A stretch of 9,971 nucleotides of DNA from Hyphomonas sp. (GCA_024743015.1 JANSXJ010000118.1:1-9971); one strand, 5' to 3'; positions 1-6,352 are shown, numbered from the stretch's first letter. Notes: generated from the letters alone by a model not told the origin. A program made the numbers and translations.

Positions 1-137
1 TCGTACGTCACGCGGAAGAAAGCGTTTTCACCATCGTGGATGAGTTCACAAACTCGGCCAGGCTTGGTCTCCCAAGCCAATGCGGGCGCCGCACTCAACA
101 AGATAACCGCAATCGCGCGCGGGATTCGGATCAGCAT
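1..137 (-). CDS. Small secreted protein, 5' end only (left copy)
   Basis: The reading frame starts at the ATG at 137 (minus strand) and runs off the window after 45 codons. The first ~21 residues form a clear signal peptide: MLIRIP, then a hydrophobic stretch, ending in APALA before WETKPGRVCEL. The mature start, Trp-Glu followed by a Cys in a VCELIHDG context and FFRVTYD, resembles small periplasmic proteins of unknown function in alphaproteobacteria; this is a memory-based likeness, not a search. A GGAGG lies 13 bases before the ATG, which is rather far. The visible coding part is base-for-base identical to the gene start at the other end of the window. The function is unknown. Confidence 0.6.
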   Translation of the reverse strand, partial: MLIRIPRAIAVILLSAAPALAWETKPGRVCELIHDGENAFFRVTY

Positions 138-287
138 TTGGACTCTGACGCCTCCGCGTATCAAGACCGTTGCTTGATGGAGATGGAGCAAAGCGAGGGG
201 CCGTCAATTGGGCAATGGCGGCCCAGACAGTCCAAACTGCTGGTAGCGCGTTTTCGAGCCAGAGCTGCCGTTGGCGGGCGAAGTCCG
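1..287. repeat. Terminal inverted repeat, left arm
   Basis: Bases 1-287 are the reverse complement of 9685-9971 with four mismatches (at 142, 167, 190 and 280). The outer 141 bases are identical, and recognisable but weaker similarity continues a little past 287. The arm holds the start of a secreted-protein gene (1-137) and its upstream region. It has no transposase, no short terminal repeats and no target duplication visible inside the window, so it looks like a duplicated gene segment or long repeat rather than an insertion sequence. Confidence 0.95.
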
Positions 288-478
288 GTTTCGGCCCAAT
301 GCTGGCCTTCGAGTTCAGCACGGGCAACGTCTGCAATTGGCGGCGAAGCGGACGTCAGCAGATCGGGCGAACTGGGTCATCTGGCGACCAGCGGCTGACG
401 AACCGGATTACCAGGACGGCTGACTGCACATGGTCATCGTCCGAACGCCAAGCCTGATGGCAAAAATGGCAAGTCGGG
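288..478. other. Intergenic stretch with degenerate alphaproteobacterial repeat
   Basis: I see no convincing gene here. The part around 327-360 reads SAIGGEADV on the plus strand, and the part around 270-305 reads ASIGPKPDFA on the minus strand. Both resemble the SAFGGKAD-type peptides that arise from an abundant intergenic repeat in alphaproteobacterial genomes. A short dyad, GGCC-N7-GGCC, lies at 294-308. The similarity to that repeat family comes from recollection of the translated pattern. Confidence 0.4.
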
Positions 479-504
479 GGAAGAAAGCTGTCCTCCATCC
501 GTTC
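479..504 (+). promoter_or_regulatory. ECF-type promoter of the rimK-like gene
   Basis: GGAAG at 479-483 is followed by exactly 16 bases and CGTTC at 500-504. It matches the GGAAT-N16-CGTT pattern seen before the other four transcription units, with one change in the -35 box. Transcription would start near 510-512, giving a ~70-base leader before the ATG at 581. That leader contains a 6-bp hairpin at 538-552 (GGCGGA-TGA-TCCGCC). The assignment rests on the shared pattern in this window and on the general form of EcfG-like promoters (GGAAC-N16/17-CGTT). Confidence 0.65.
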
Positions 505-580
505 TTCTTGGTGAGCAAGCACAAGCCCATGTACTTCGGCGGATGATCCGCCCCGTGCTCATTCAAGAGGTAAGGCTGTC

Positions 581-1498
581 ATGAATATCGCAATGCTGAC
601 CAACCGGAATGGACATCATACCCAGAACCGGTTGAAGCAAACCGCGGAAAGACGTGGACATGAACTCCATGCCATCAACCCGTTGCGCTGCACGATGGAC
701 ATCAGCGAGAACGGGCTGCGTCTTTGGCACGAAGGACGGCCATTGACGAATTACGATGCTGTGATCCCTTTGCTGACCCCATCGACAGCCGAGTTCGGCA
801 TGGCCGTTTTGCGTCAACTCGAATGTATGGGTGTTATCTCCTTCAACCCGTCGGCGGCCGTCGCGCGGGCGCGCGACAAGTTGCTTTCACTTCAGCTACT
901 CGCTCAAAGCGGGGTGCCCGTGCCTGCGACTGCGCTCGCGCACGAACGGGCGCGCGCCGAACAGATGGTCGAATTGGTTGGTGGCGCCCCGACCGTGGTC
1001 AAGTTACCGCAGGGGCGGCAGGGCATTGGCGTGGTTCTCGCGGAATCCATGCAATCGGCCCGTTCTGTCATCGAGGCCTTTCGCAGCACCAGGCAATATG
1101 TGCTGGTGCAACGTTTCATCAAAGAAGCAGCAGGCAACGATATACGTGTGATCACCATTGACGGTGAGGTGGTCGCTACAATGCGACGTACGGGCCAACC
1201 GGGAGAATTCCGGTCAAATCTGCATCGCGGCGGTGATCCAAAACCCGTTGCCATCACGCTGGCCGAACATGCGCTGGCATTGCAGGCAACACGGGCTGTG
1301 GGCCTTTCTGTATCCGGCGTTGACATTCTGCGCTCAAAGAACGGGCCACTGGTCATAGAAATCAATTCGACGCCCGGCCTGAAGGGCACCGAACAGGTGT
1401 CCGGACAGGATGTAGCCGGCAAGATGATCGATTTCCTGGAGGCACGGCTGAAGCAGCGTCGAGCCGAAGTGCCAAAACTTCGGACGATGGCTGCCTAG
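581..1498 (+). CDS. rimK: RimK-family ATP-grasp ligase
   Basis: This 305-residue protein has the length and layout of RimK, the ATP-grasp enzyme that adds glutamate to the C-terminus of ribosomal protein S6. An N-terminal Rossmann-like domain (about 1-95) is followed by an ARARDK segment (95-100). The ATP-grasp fold then shows VVKLPQGRQGIGVV (139-152, ATP-binding Lys141), the FRSNLHRGG loop (210-218), Asp248 in GVDIL, and the metal-binding VIEINSTPGL (258-267, Glu260 and Asn262). AGAGG and AAGG before the ATG support the start. The gene is alone in its unit, behind its own ECF-type promoter, and convergent with the protease gene. No S6 gene or other usual RimK partner lies nearby, so the acceptor could be another protein, a peptide or a small molecule. 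The family assignment is secure; the substrate is not. Confidence 0.9.
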   Translation: MNIAMLTNRNGHHTQNRLKQTAERRGHELHAINPLRCTMDISENGLRLWHEGRPLTNYDAVIPLLTPSTAEFGMAVLRQLECMGVISFNPSAAVARARDKLLSLQLLAQSGVPVPATALAHERARAEQMVELVGGAPTVVKLPQGRQGIGVVLAESMQSARSVIEAFRSTRQYVLVQRFIKEAAGNDIRVITIDGEVVATMRRTGQPGEFRSNLHRGGDPKPVAITLAEHALALQATRAVGLSVSGVDILRSKNGPLVIEINSTPGLKGTEQVSGQDVAGKMIDFLEARLKQRRAEVPKLRTMAA

Positions 1499-1745
1499 CG
1501 GCGGGCTTTCACCAAGTTGCCCTTTTGGGCCGGATAGGCGCGGCGGGTGCAACCTAAGCGGCATGCTCGGACCAGGCGGCCAGCATGCATGTCCGGTTCT
1601 GTCCGATTGGTCTTAGCGCAAGGGTCGTTGCCGCGTATCGTGCGTTCAGTCCCATTGGGCCGTTTCACCGATCCTTCCAATCCGCAATACAGCATGTTGA
1701 AGGATCAGTAAGGCGACCCAAGACGTTTCCCACATCCGGCAAGCT

Positions 1746-1779
1746 GGAGACCCGTCCGTTTGTCCAACGGTCTCCTTTT
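1746..1779 (+). terminator. Possible intrinsic terminator after the rimK-like gene
   Basis: A 7-bp stem, GGAGACC (1746-1752) with GGTCTCC (1769-1775), encloses 16 bases and is followed directly by TTTT on the plus strand. The short T tract and the ~250 bases from the rimK-like stop codon make this a moderate call. An alternative pairing (TTGTCC with GGACAA) overlaps it. Confidence 0.4.
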
Positions 1780-1804
1780 GTCGGACAAGCAACAGTGCTA
1801 GCCG

Positions 1805-1821
1805 TCATCGGCATCCGATGA
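1805..1821. other. Tight hairpin downstream of the protease gene
   Basis: TCATCGG and CCGATGA pair around a three-base loop, about 95 bases beyond the protease stop codon. There is no T tract on either strand. It could protect or end the protease mRNA 3' end, but the sequence does not prove this. Confidence 0.3.
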
Positions 1822-1914
1822 GGCTGGCAAGAGCGGAAGTCAGCGGTTGATGATTTGCGCGGCCTGGTCGCGTTCATTCGCATTCCAGATGAAGGGCGAA
1901 GTGCTTCAGGCGAC

Positions 1915-3414
1915 TTAGGAACGGTCCGACCCTGCTTCGGCTTCTTCGGTTTCACACAGTCCGCTCGCCCGCACCAGCCCGTGACCGAACACCGTGTCAA
2001 AACCCGGTTCACCCAGATCCTCCGCAAGGGCGATCAGCCGCGTTTTGGCCTGTTCGTAGGTCTGAAGGTCTGGATTGTTGGTGCGCAACACGGCCAGCGC
2101 GGCAGTCACAAAGGGTGTGGCAAAGGAGGTTCCCGTGCGGGTGCGTGCGCCCCTCACCGAGGCGGCCGTCCAAACCTCGACGCCCGGCGCAGCGAAATCG
2201 ATGTGCTCGCCCCGCCCCGCGCGACGATAGATCCGCTTGCCATTGTCGATCGCTGTGACCGCAAACACCTGGTCATAAGCGGCTGGAAACGCCGGATCGG
2301 ATCGCGGACCACGATTTCCAGCCGCGGCAACCAGAAGGATGCTCTGCGCGTTCAATCTTTCCACCATCTCCTCAAGCAACGCGTTGGCCGGCCCTGCCAG
2401 GCTCATGTTGATGATCTGGGCACCGCCGTCAGCGAGGCTGTCTAGAGAGCGCACGAGGGTGTAAACATCGCTCCGGTCATCGCCGCGATTGCCGCGATGA
2501 AAGGCATCGACGGCAATAACTTCAGCACCCGGAAGCAGACCCGGTGAGCGGGTATCCGCCGATCCAACCAGCATTGATGCGACAGCCGTGCCGTGTTGCT
2601 GGCTGGAGCTCGACAGCTTTCCTTCGACAGTCGTGAGCAGCGTCAACGCGCTGTCCTTGAGCGCTTCGTGATCGGCATTGATCCCAGTGTCGATCAATCC
2701 GATCGTTACATCGGCGAGGCAAACGTCATTGGCCTTGGGATCGGGCCAACCAATCAGGTTGGTTGCGAGGCACCACAATTCGTTGCAGGGCTGTGCCGCT
2801 CCGGGGCGGTAGAAGTGATTGAAGTCCGCCTCGCTGCCCGGTTGCACCTCTTCAACGGTGATCCGTGCCTCATCAAGGCTGGTGCCATCCGGCACCTGGA
2901 GGCGCGTTACAAACGCATCCACCAAACCAATCTGATCACGTTGAAGCACGGAGTATCCCAGCGCCTCAAGCGCGGTGACGCTCGGGTCCGTCAAACCAAG
3001 GGCAACGATCTCGGTCGGGGCGAAGTCCGGCAGAGGAGGTGGCGGCGGCGCTGATTGGCGGACCACGCGCCGAGGCTGTTGTGCACGCCGTGGTTGCTGA
3101 TCGCGTCGCGGCGCAAAAAATCGGTCCAGCAGGTTGCGGCCGGATGAATCGCTTGAGGAACGTTGACCGCCGCCAGACCATCCGCCGCTGTTGCTGCCGC
3201 CACCATGTCCACCGCCGCCGCCATCACCATCGTCGCCGTCGTCTCCATCATCGCCGTCGTCTCCATCATCGTCGGCCCACGCAATTGCAGGCGTCAACTC
3301 CGAGAACATCGGCACAACCGTCCATGCGGTCGTCAAACCGGCGATCAACGCAAGCCGCCGGATCATCTTCCACGGCGTCAAACTGGTGTCGGACATGCAA
3401 CCAACATTGAGCAT
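1915..3414 (-). CDS. Secreted subtilisin-like S8 serine protease with DDG repeat
   Basis: The chosen ATG at 3414 has GGGAG six bases upstream. It gives 499 residues; an in-frame ATG at 3477 lies upstream of the mapped promoter, and one at 3396 lacks a good binding site. A signal sequence (IRRLALIAGL... ending AIAWA, cleavage after about residue 47) leads into an Asp-Asp-Gly repeat (48-65), a Gly/Ser-rich stretch and an Arg/Pro-rich linker with five prolines (to ~128). The catalytic domain shows Asp242 in GLIDTGIN, His274 in QHGTAVASM, Asn367 in AAAGN and Ser430 in GTSFATP, the full S8 triad and oxyanion residue. Residues ~134-205 may be a propeptide-like region. The protein should act outside the cytoplasm. 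It diverges from the sigma/anti-sigma operon under a matching promoter, so it may be an effector of the response or act on the anti-sigma factor; both are inference. Confidence 0.92.
   Translation of the reverse strand: MLNVGCMSDTSLTPWKMIRRLALIAGLTTAWTVVPMFSELTPAIAWADDDGDDGDDGDDGDDGDGGGGGHGGGSNSGGWSGGGQRSSSDSSGRNLLDRFFAPRRDQQPRRAQQPRRVVRQSAPPPPPLPDFAPTEIVALGLTDPSVTALEALGYSVLQRDQIGLVDAFVTRLQVPDGTSLDEARITVEEVQPGSEADFNHFYRPGAAQPCNELWCLATNLIGWPDPKANDVCLADVTIGLIDTGINADHEALKDSALTLLTTVEGKLSSSSQQHGTAVASMLVGSADTRSPGLLPGAEVIAVDAFHRGNRGDDRSDVYTLVRSLDSLADGGAQIINMSLAGPANALLEEMVERLNAQSILLVAAAGNRGPRSDPAFPAAYDQVFAVTAIDNGKRIYRRAGRGEHIDFAAPGVEVWTAASVRGARTRTGTSFATPFVTAALAVLRTNNPDLQTYEQAKTRLIALAEDLGEPGFDTVFGHGLVRASGLCETEEAEAGSDRS
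3235..3270 (-). repeat. Tandem 18-bp repeat coding Asp-Asp-Gly
   Basis: GCCGTCGTCTCCATCATC (plus strand) occurs twice in direct succession at 3235-3252 and 3253-3270. On the coding minus strand each unit is GAT GAT GGA GAC GAC GGC, two DDG triplets, and imperfect copies follow. The repeat sits right after the predicted signal-peptide cleavage site of the protease. Because the unit is a multiple of three, copy number could change without breaking the frame. Confidence 0.9.
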
Positions 3415-3428
3415 CACAAGCTCCCTCG

Positions 3429-3454
3429 GGAATATCGCCTGGCTCGGCGCGTTT
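3429..3454 (+). promoter_or_regulatory. ECF-type promoter of the sigma/anti-sigma operon
   Basis: GGAAT (3429-3433), 16 bases, then CGTTT (3450-3454). The start of transcription would fall near 3460, with a ~60-base leader to the sigma ATG at 3521. It shares the exact boxes and spacing of the oppositely directed protease promoter. An ECF factor reading its own promoter is the usual arrangement in this family. Confidence 0.75.
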
Positions 3455-3465
3455 GCATGGTGTGT

Positions 3466-3491
3466 AAACGGCGCCACCGGACTATTATTCC
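3466..3491 (-). promoter_or_regulatory. ECF-type promoter of the S8 protease gene
   Basis: On the minus strand GGAAT (3491-3487), 16 bases, then CGTTT (3470-3466). Transcription would begin near 3460 with a ~45-base leader to the ATG at 3414. The -10 box faces that of the sigma promoter across only 11 bases (3455-3465), producing the imperfect palindrome at 3450-3470. Confidence 0.75.
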
Positions 3492-3520
3492 ATGACGGCT
3501 GAACTTTGTCGGAGAAATCA

Positions 3521-4021
3521 ATGTCGCAGACATTCGGGCAGCAACTGATCGGGCTGCTCCCTAACCTGCGGCGCTTTGCGCTTTCGCTAACGCGTTCGGC
3601 TGCTGCCGCCGACGATCTGGTTCAGATTACCTGCGAAAAGGCCCTGGCCAATGCGAGCAGCTATGCGGACGGCACACGGTTGGACGCCTGGCTGTTCAGG
3701 ATCATGCGCAATGCGTGGATCGACCAGCTGCGCAAGGAAAAGACGGCCGGCCTGAGCGTCGATGTCGATGCGCTCGTCAACATGCCAGGAGATGATGGGG
3801 CGAGGCAAACCGAAAGCGTACTGATGCTCAGGGCGACACGCGCCGCCATCGCCGATCTGCCTGATGAGCAGCGCGAGGTGCTTGTGTTGGTCTGCATCGA
3901 GGAACTGAGTTATCAGGAAACGTCCGACGTGCTGCGCATTCCGATCGGCACCGTGATGAGCCGGCTGGCGCGTGCGCGGAAGAAACTTGCGAGCGTGATG
4001 GGAATAATCGCCGACGAGTGA
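3521..4021 (+). CDS. ECF-family RNA polymerase sigma factor
   Basis: This 166-residue protein has only regions 2 and 4, as in extracytoplasmic-function (ECF) sigma factors. Region 2 (about 12-75) contains LRRFALSLTRS, the ADDLVQ core-binding motif and the DAWLFRIMRNAWIDQLRK segment that recognises the -10 box. Region 4 (about 105-158) contains LPDEQREVLVLV, ELSYQETSDVL and the helix-turn-helix GTVMSRLARARKKL that reads the -35 box. GGAG six bases before the ATG at 3521 fixes the start; an in-frame TTG at 3506 is less likely. The anti-sigma gene follows after 29 bases. Its probable targets are the five GGAAT-N16-CGTT elements in this window, including its own promoter. I do not assign it to a numbered ECF group. 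It is not obviously EcfG, since no NepR or PhyR gene is present. Confidence 0.93.
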   Translation: MSQTFGQQLIGLLPNLRRFALSLTRSAAAADDLVQITCEKALANASSYADGTRLDAWLFRIMRNAWIDQLRKEKTAGLSVDVDALVNMPGDDGARQTESVLMLRATRAAIADLPDEQREVLVLVCIEELSYQETSDVLRIPIGTVMSRLARARKKLASVMGIIADE

Positions 4022-4050
4022 CGTTGTTCCTGTAACCAAGGTCAAACACC

Positions 4051-4833
4051 ATGCAAGAAGAGTTCAGCGACACCACATTGATGGCCTATGCGGACGGCGA
4101 GCTGGATGCCGAGACGCGCATCGAAATCGAGCGCGCGCTCGCCCGTGATGCCGCACTTGCCGCACGCCTTGACATGTTCACCAACACACGGCGCGCCGCG
4201 TCGGACGCCTTTGAAGCCCATCTCGATGGGCCAGTGCCCGACGCGCTGGCAAGCAGCATCGCGGCGATGGTTGAACGCCATGAGGGCCCGACCGGTTCGG
4301 CGACCAGTGCGAAGGGTGAACCGGCGGACAACGTATTCGCGTTTGATCGCAAGCCTCGGTTTTCGATGTTGCGTTTTGATGTTGCGCTTGCTGCGTCTAT
4401 TGCGTTGGTTGCCGGTGGCGTCGTTGGCTACCTCGCCTCAGGGGTTGGTGGTGTCTCGCCGTCCAGCAGCATTTTGACCGCTGACCTCACCAATCCCTTG
4501 CTCCCTGTCGCGCTGCGCAGTGTGGCGTCGGGCGATGAAATGGATCTCGACGGTGGCAGCCGGTTCCGTGCCATCGCCTCTTTCCGCGACGAAGCGGGCA
4601 ATGTCTGCCGCGAATTTGCAATCGACTACACCGATACATCGACGGTCGTCTCCGTTGCCTGTCAGGCCGATGCGCAATGGCGTGTCCAGTTCACGGTTGC
4701 CGCTTCCGGTGCCTATGGTGGCTATGCGCCGGCATCGTCGCTTGAAGCGCTGGATGCCTATCTCATGGCGATCGGTGCTGGCGCACCATTATCTGAGGAT
4801 GAAGAGCAAACGGTGCTCGACGGATTGCGCTAA
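4051..4833 (+). CDS. Membrane-anchored anti-sigma factor
   Basis: This 260-residue protein has a cytoplasmic N-terminal part (1-109) starting with the anti-sigma-like motif MAYADGELD (11-19) and helical ELDAETRIEIERAL. One membrane helix follows at about 110-131 (VALAASIALVAGGVVGYLAS), then a periplasmic domain (132-260). The zinc-binding HxxxCxxC motif of ZAS proteins is absent, so zinc or redox sensing on the cytoplasmic side is unlikely. The outer domain has two cysteines, Cys186 in NVCREF and Cys204 in VACQ, followed by QW, which could form a disulfide. AAGGT eight bases before the ATG is the likely ribosome site. By position and topology it should hold the upstream sigma factor inactive until an envelope signal acts on the outer domain. 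Confidence 0.85.
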   Translation: MQEEFSDTTLMAYADGELDAETRIEIERALARDAALAARLDMFTNTRRAASDAFEAHLDGPVPDALASSIAAMVERHEGPTGSATSAKGEPADNVFAFDRKPRFSMLRFDVALAASIALVAGGVVGYLASGVGGVSPSSSILTADLTNPLLPVALRSVASGDEMDLDGGSRFRAIASFRDEAGNVCREFAIDYTDTSTVVSVACQADAQWRVQFTVAASGAYGGYAPASSLEALDAYLMAIGAGAPLSEDEEQTVLDGLR

Positions 4834-4878
4834 AGCGGTTCGCACTGTGTGAGGATCAATCGATTGCCGAACCTTCAA

Positions 4879-4906
4879 CGGACGGGCGCTTGTGCCGTGC
4901 CGTCCG
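4879..4906 (+). other. Hairpin downstream of the anti-sigma gene
   Basis: CGGACGG (4879-4885) pairs with CCGTCCG (4900-4906) around 14 bases, about 45 bases after the anti-sigma stop codon. There is no T tract directly after it. It may stabilise or help end the sigma/anti-sigma transcript. Confidence 0.35.
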
Positions 4907-4909
4907 CAG

Positions 4910-4931
4910 CGCCTTTGGTCAGGCGGGTTTT
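4910..4931 (+). terminator. Weak terminator candidate after the anti-sigma gene
   Basis: CGCCT (4910-4914) pairs with AGGCG (4921-4925) over a six-base loop, and GGTTTT follows. The stem has only five pairs and the T tract four bases. With the stronger hairpin just upstream it could form a two-part termination region before the next promoter at 4973. Confidence 0.35.
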
Positions 4932-4972
4932 GCAGATCAATGACGTCGTCGACAAAAAAACGCATGGCTTGG

Positions 4973-4998
4973 GGAATAGCTGCCCCACCTGATCGTTC
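4973..4998 (+). promoter_or_regulatory. ECF-type promoter of the DUF1611-like gene
   Basis: GGAAT (4973-4977), 16 bases, then CGTTC (4994-4998). Transcription would begin near 5005, giving a leader of about 38 bases that ends in the AGGAGA ribosome site before the ATG at 5043. Boxes and spacing equal those of the sigma and protease promoters. Confidence 0.75.
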
Positions 4999-5042
4999 TC
5001 CTGGTGTGGTTTCGCTCCGAAACCAAAACGCAGGAGATAGAC

Positions 5043-6140
5043 ATGGACAAGCCCATCGCCTTCACTTCTTGCGCGCCTGTTGAAGACGGCGCCATGGCTG
5101 CGCTTTCCAAGGCGCATTGGACCTTCACCACACGCCGGGTTGCACGCCGCGACGCCGTCGGATTATCGGACGCCGTTGCTGCTGCACGATCCGGCGATCT
5201 TGTGTTGTGCGAGATCACCGAGATCGGCCAGCACCGTCGTCTGCAATTGACGTCAAAGCGCTACAAGAAAAGTTATGTCGGCGACCTGTTCGTCGCCTGC
5301 GTCGCGGACCGCTATGCGCCGGACCAGTATGAGGGACGAGCCGAGATCACCGATCAGGTCGGCCATTTGCTGGCCGGAGGCGGTGTTGTTGGTACGCTCG
5401 AGCACGCCCATGAACGGATGGCGCCGCCCACCGAAATCCGTCCGCTAGGCCTGCTGGTCGATACCAGCGGCGATGTCATCAATGTCTCCCGCTACAGCCT
5501 GCCAAGGCGCACGATCCCTGGCGAGGTCACCGTTCTGGGCGTCTTTGGCGCGTCGATGAATGCCGGCAAGACGACCGCCGCGATCAGTCTGGCCCATGGC
5601 CTGAAGCGGGCCGGATATGCGGTTGCCGGCGCCAAGGTGACAGGCACTGGATCGTTCGGCGATTTCCTGGCTTTTGAAGACACAGACGTTGCCACTTTCG
5701 ATTTCACAGACGCAGGTCTGGCGTCCACCTACCGAATGCCGCTTTCGCGCATCGAAGACAGTTTCGAGACGCTGGTCGGCCATGCGGCCGCAGGCGGAGC
5801 CGAGGTCGTCGTCGTCGAAGTCGCCGACGGAGTGTTCCAGAAGGAAACGGCGGCGATCCTGCGGGCATCAAAGATCAAGGACCGCCTGGACGGTATCTTG
5901 TTTGCAGCGCCCGATGCGTTGGGTTCAGTCGGCGGCGTGCATGCGCTGGATGGCTATGGGCTGCGGCCTTTTGCGGTCTCCGGAATGGTGACCCGTTCGC
6001 CGCTCGCAGTCCAGGAAGCGTTTGCTGAAACCGGCGTTCCACACATGACGTGTGAGCAATTGGGTGACCCGGCTTCGATCTCGGAACTGGTTCGCCCCCT
6101 GTTGCGGAGCCAACCCGTGGTGCGACGTGCGGCCGCGTGA
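5043..6140 (+). CDS. P-loop NTPase-like protein, DUF1611/MobB-like
   Basis: AGGAG six bases before the ATG at 5043 supports a 365-residue product. The N-terminal half (about 1-155) contains GDLVLCEITEIGQH (51-64) and DRYAPDQYEG (89-98), which look like a small beta-rich domain, followed by PLGLLVD. The C-terminal half is a P-loop domain: GASMNAGKTT (169-178) is the Walker A, with AKVTGTGSFGD (197-207), DFTDAGLASTYRMP (220-233), VVVVEVADGVFQKET (255-269) and ILFAAPDALGS. This fits the CobQ/MobB/DUF1611 side of the P-loop class; DUF1611 proteins have been linked to N-acyl amino-acid metabolism (DgcN in D-glutamate use), though this copy need not share that role. It is probably cytoplasmic. It has its own ECF-type promoter. 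The P-loop is certain; the reaction is unknown. Confidence 0.75.
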   Translation: MDKPIAFTSCAPVEDGAMAALSKAHWTFTTRRVARRDAVGLSDAVAAARSGDLVLCEITEIGQHRRLQLTSKRYKKSYVGDLFVACVADRYAPDQYEGRAEITDQVGHLLAGGGVVGTLEHAHERMAPPTEIRPLGLLVDTSGDVINVSRYSLPRRTIPGEVTVLGVFGASMNAGKTTAAISLAHGLKRAGYAVAGAKVTGTGSFGDFLAFEDTDVATFDFTDAGLASTYRMPLSRIEDSFETLVGHAAAGGAEVVVVEVADGVFQKETAAILRASKIKDRLDGILFAAPDALGSVGGVHALDGYGLRPFAVSGMVTRSPLAVQEAFAETGVPHMTCEQLGDPASISELVRPLLRSQPVVRRAAA

Positions 6141-6188
6141 CTCCCAATCTGCCAATGATGGCTGTGTCCCAAGTATTGGAGCCGTGAC

Positions 6189-6214
6189 GGAGTAACCGTT
6201 CAGGTCAACCGTTA
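6189..6214 (+). promoter_or_regulatory. ECF-type promoter of the hydroxylase-hydrolase-ABC operon
   Basis: GGAGT (6189-6193), 16 bases, then CGTTA (6210-6214). It differs by one base in the -35 box from GGAAT. A second CGTT at 6197-6200 lies within the spacer and is not in register with any -35-like box. The leader to the ATG at 6353 would be about 130 bases, the longest in the set, and holds no recognisable reading frame. Confidence 0.6.
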
Positions 6215-6352
6215 TCCCTCCAGACGCCGGAAACGCTCAAGCCGCAAAGCGCCGATCGCATTCCGACACCCGGACCAAGGCAGGCCGTCGCGCGGTCGGA
6301 CCAGGAAGAACTCGACCACAGAACACCGCCAACCAAATGAGAGGATGAAACC

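Larger units (their letters stand above)
1499..1914. other. Convergent intergenic region, hairpins only
   Basis: These 416 bases lie between the 3' ends of the rimK-like gene and the protease gene. No reading frame here has a good ribosome-binding site or a recognisable product. The region has three dyads: GCATGCT...AGCATGC (1561-1588), GGAGACC...GGTCTCC followed by TTTT (1746-1779), and a tight seven-base-pair stem with a CAT loop (1805-1821). I found no copy of the GGAAT-N16-CGTT element on either strand. The likely role is to end the two converging transcripts. Confidence 0.5.

Noticed and set aside
1585..1821. 78-codon plus-strand frame between the rimK-like and protease genes
   Set aside because: No ribosome site, no recognisable product, and it runs through the terminator-like hairpins.
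3450..3470. Palindrome resembling a repressor operator
   Set aside because: It is fully accounted for by two facing CGTTT -10 boxes; no repressor gene is present in the window.
3415..3477. Longer protease starting at the ATG at 3477
   Set aside because: It would begin upstream of the predicted transcription start near 3460, and the ATG at 3414 has a strong GGGAG site.
3039..3502. Plus-strand Pro/Ser- and His/Arg-repeat frames opposite the protease
   Set aside because: They are shadows of the DDG and Gly-coding repeats on the minus strand.
3506..3520. Upstream TTG start for the sigma factor
   Set aside because: The ATG at 3521 has GGAG six bases upstream; the TTG has no ribosome site and would place that GGAG inside the gene.
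6224..6255. GGAAA-N16-CGCC before the hydroxylase
   Set aside because: The -10 box lacks the TT; the GGAGT-N16-CGTT element just upstream is a better match.
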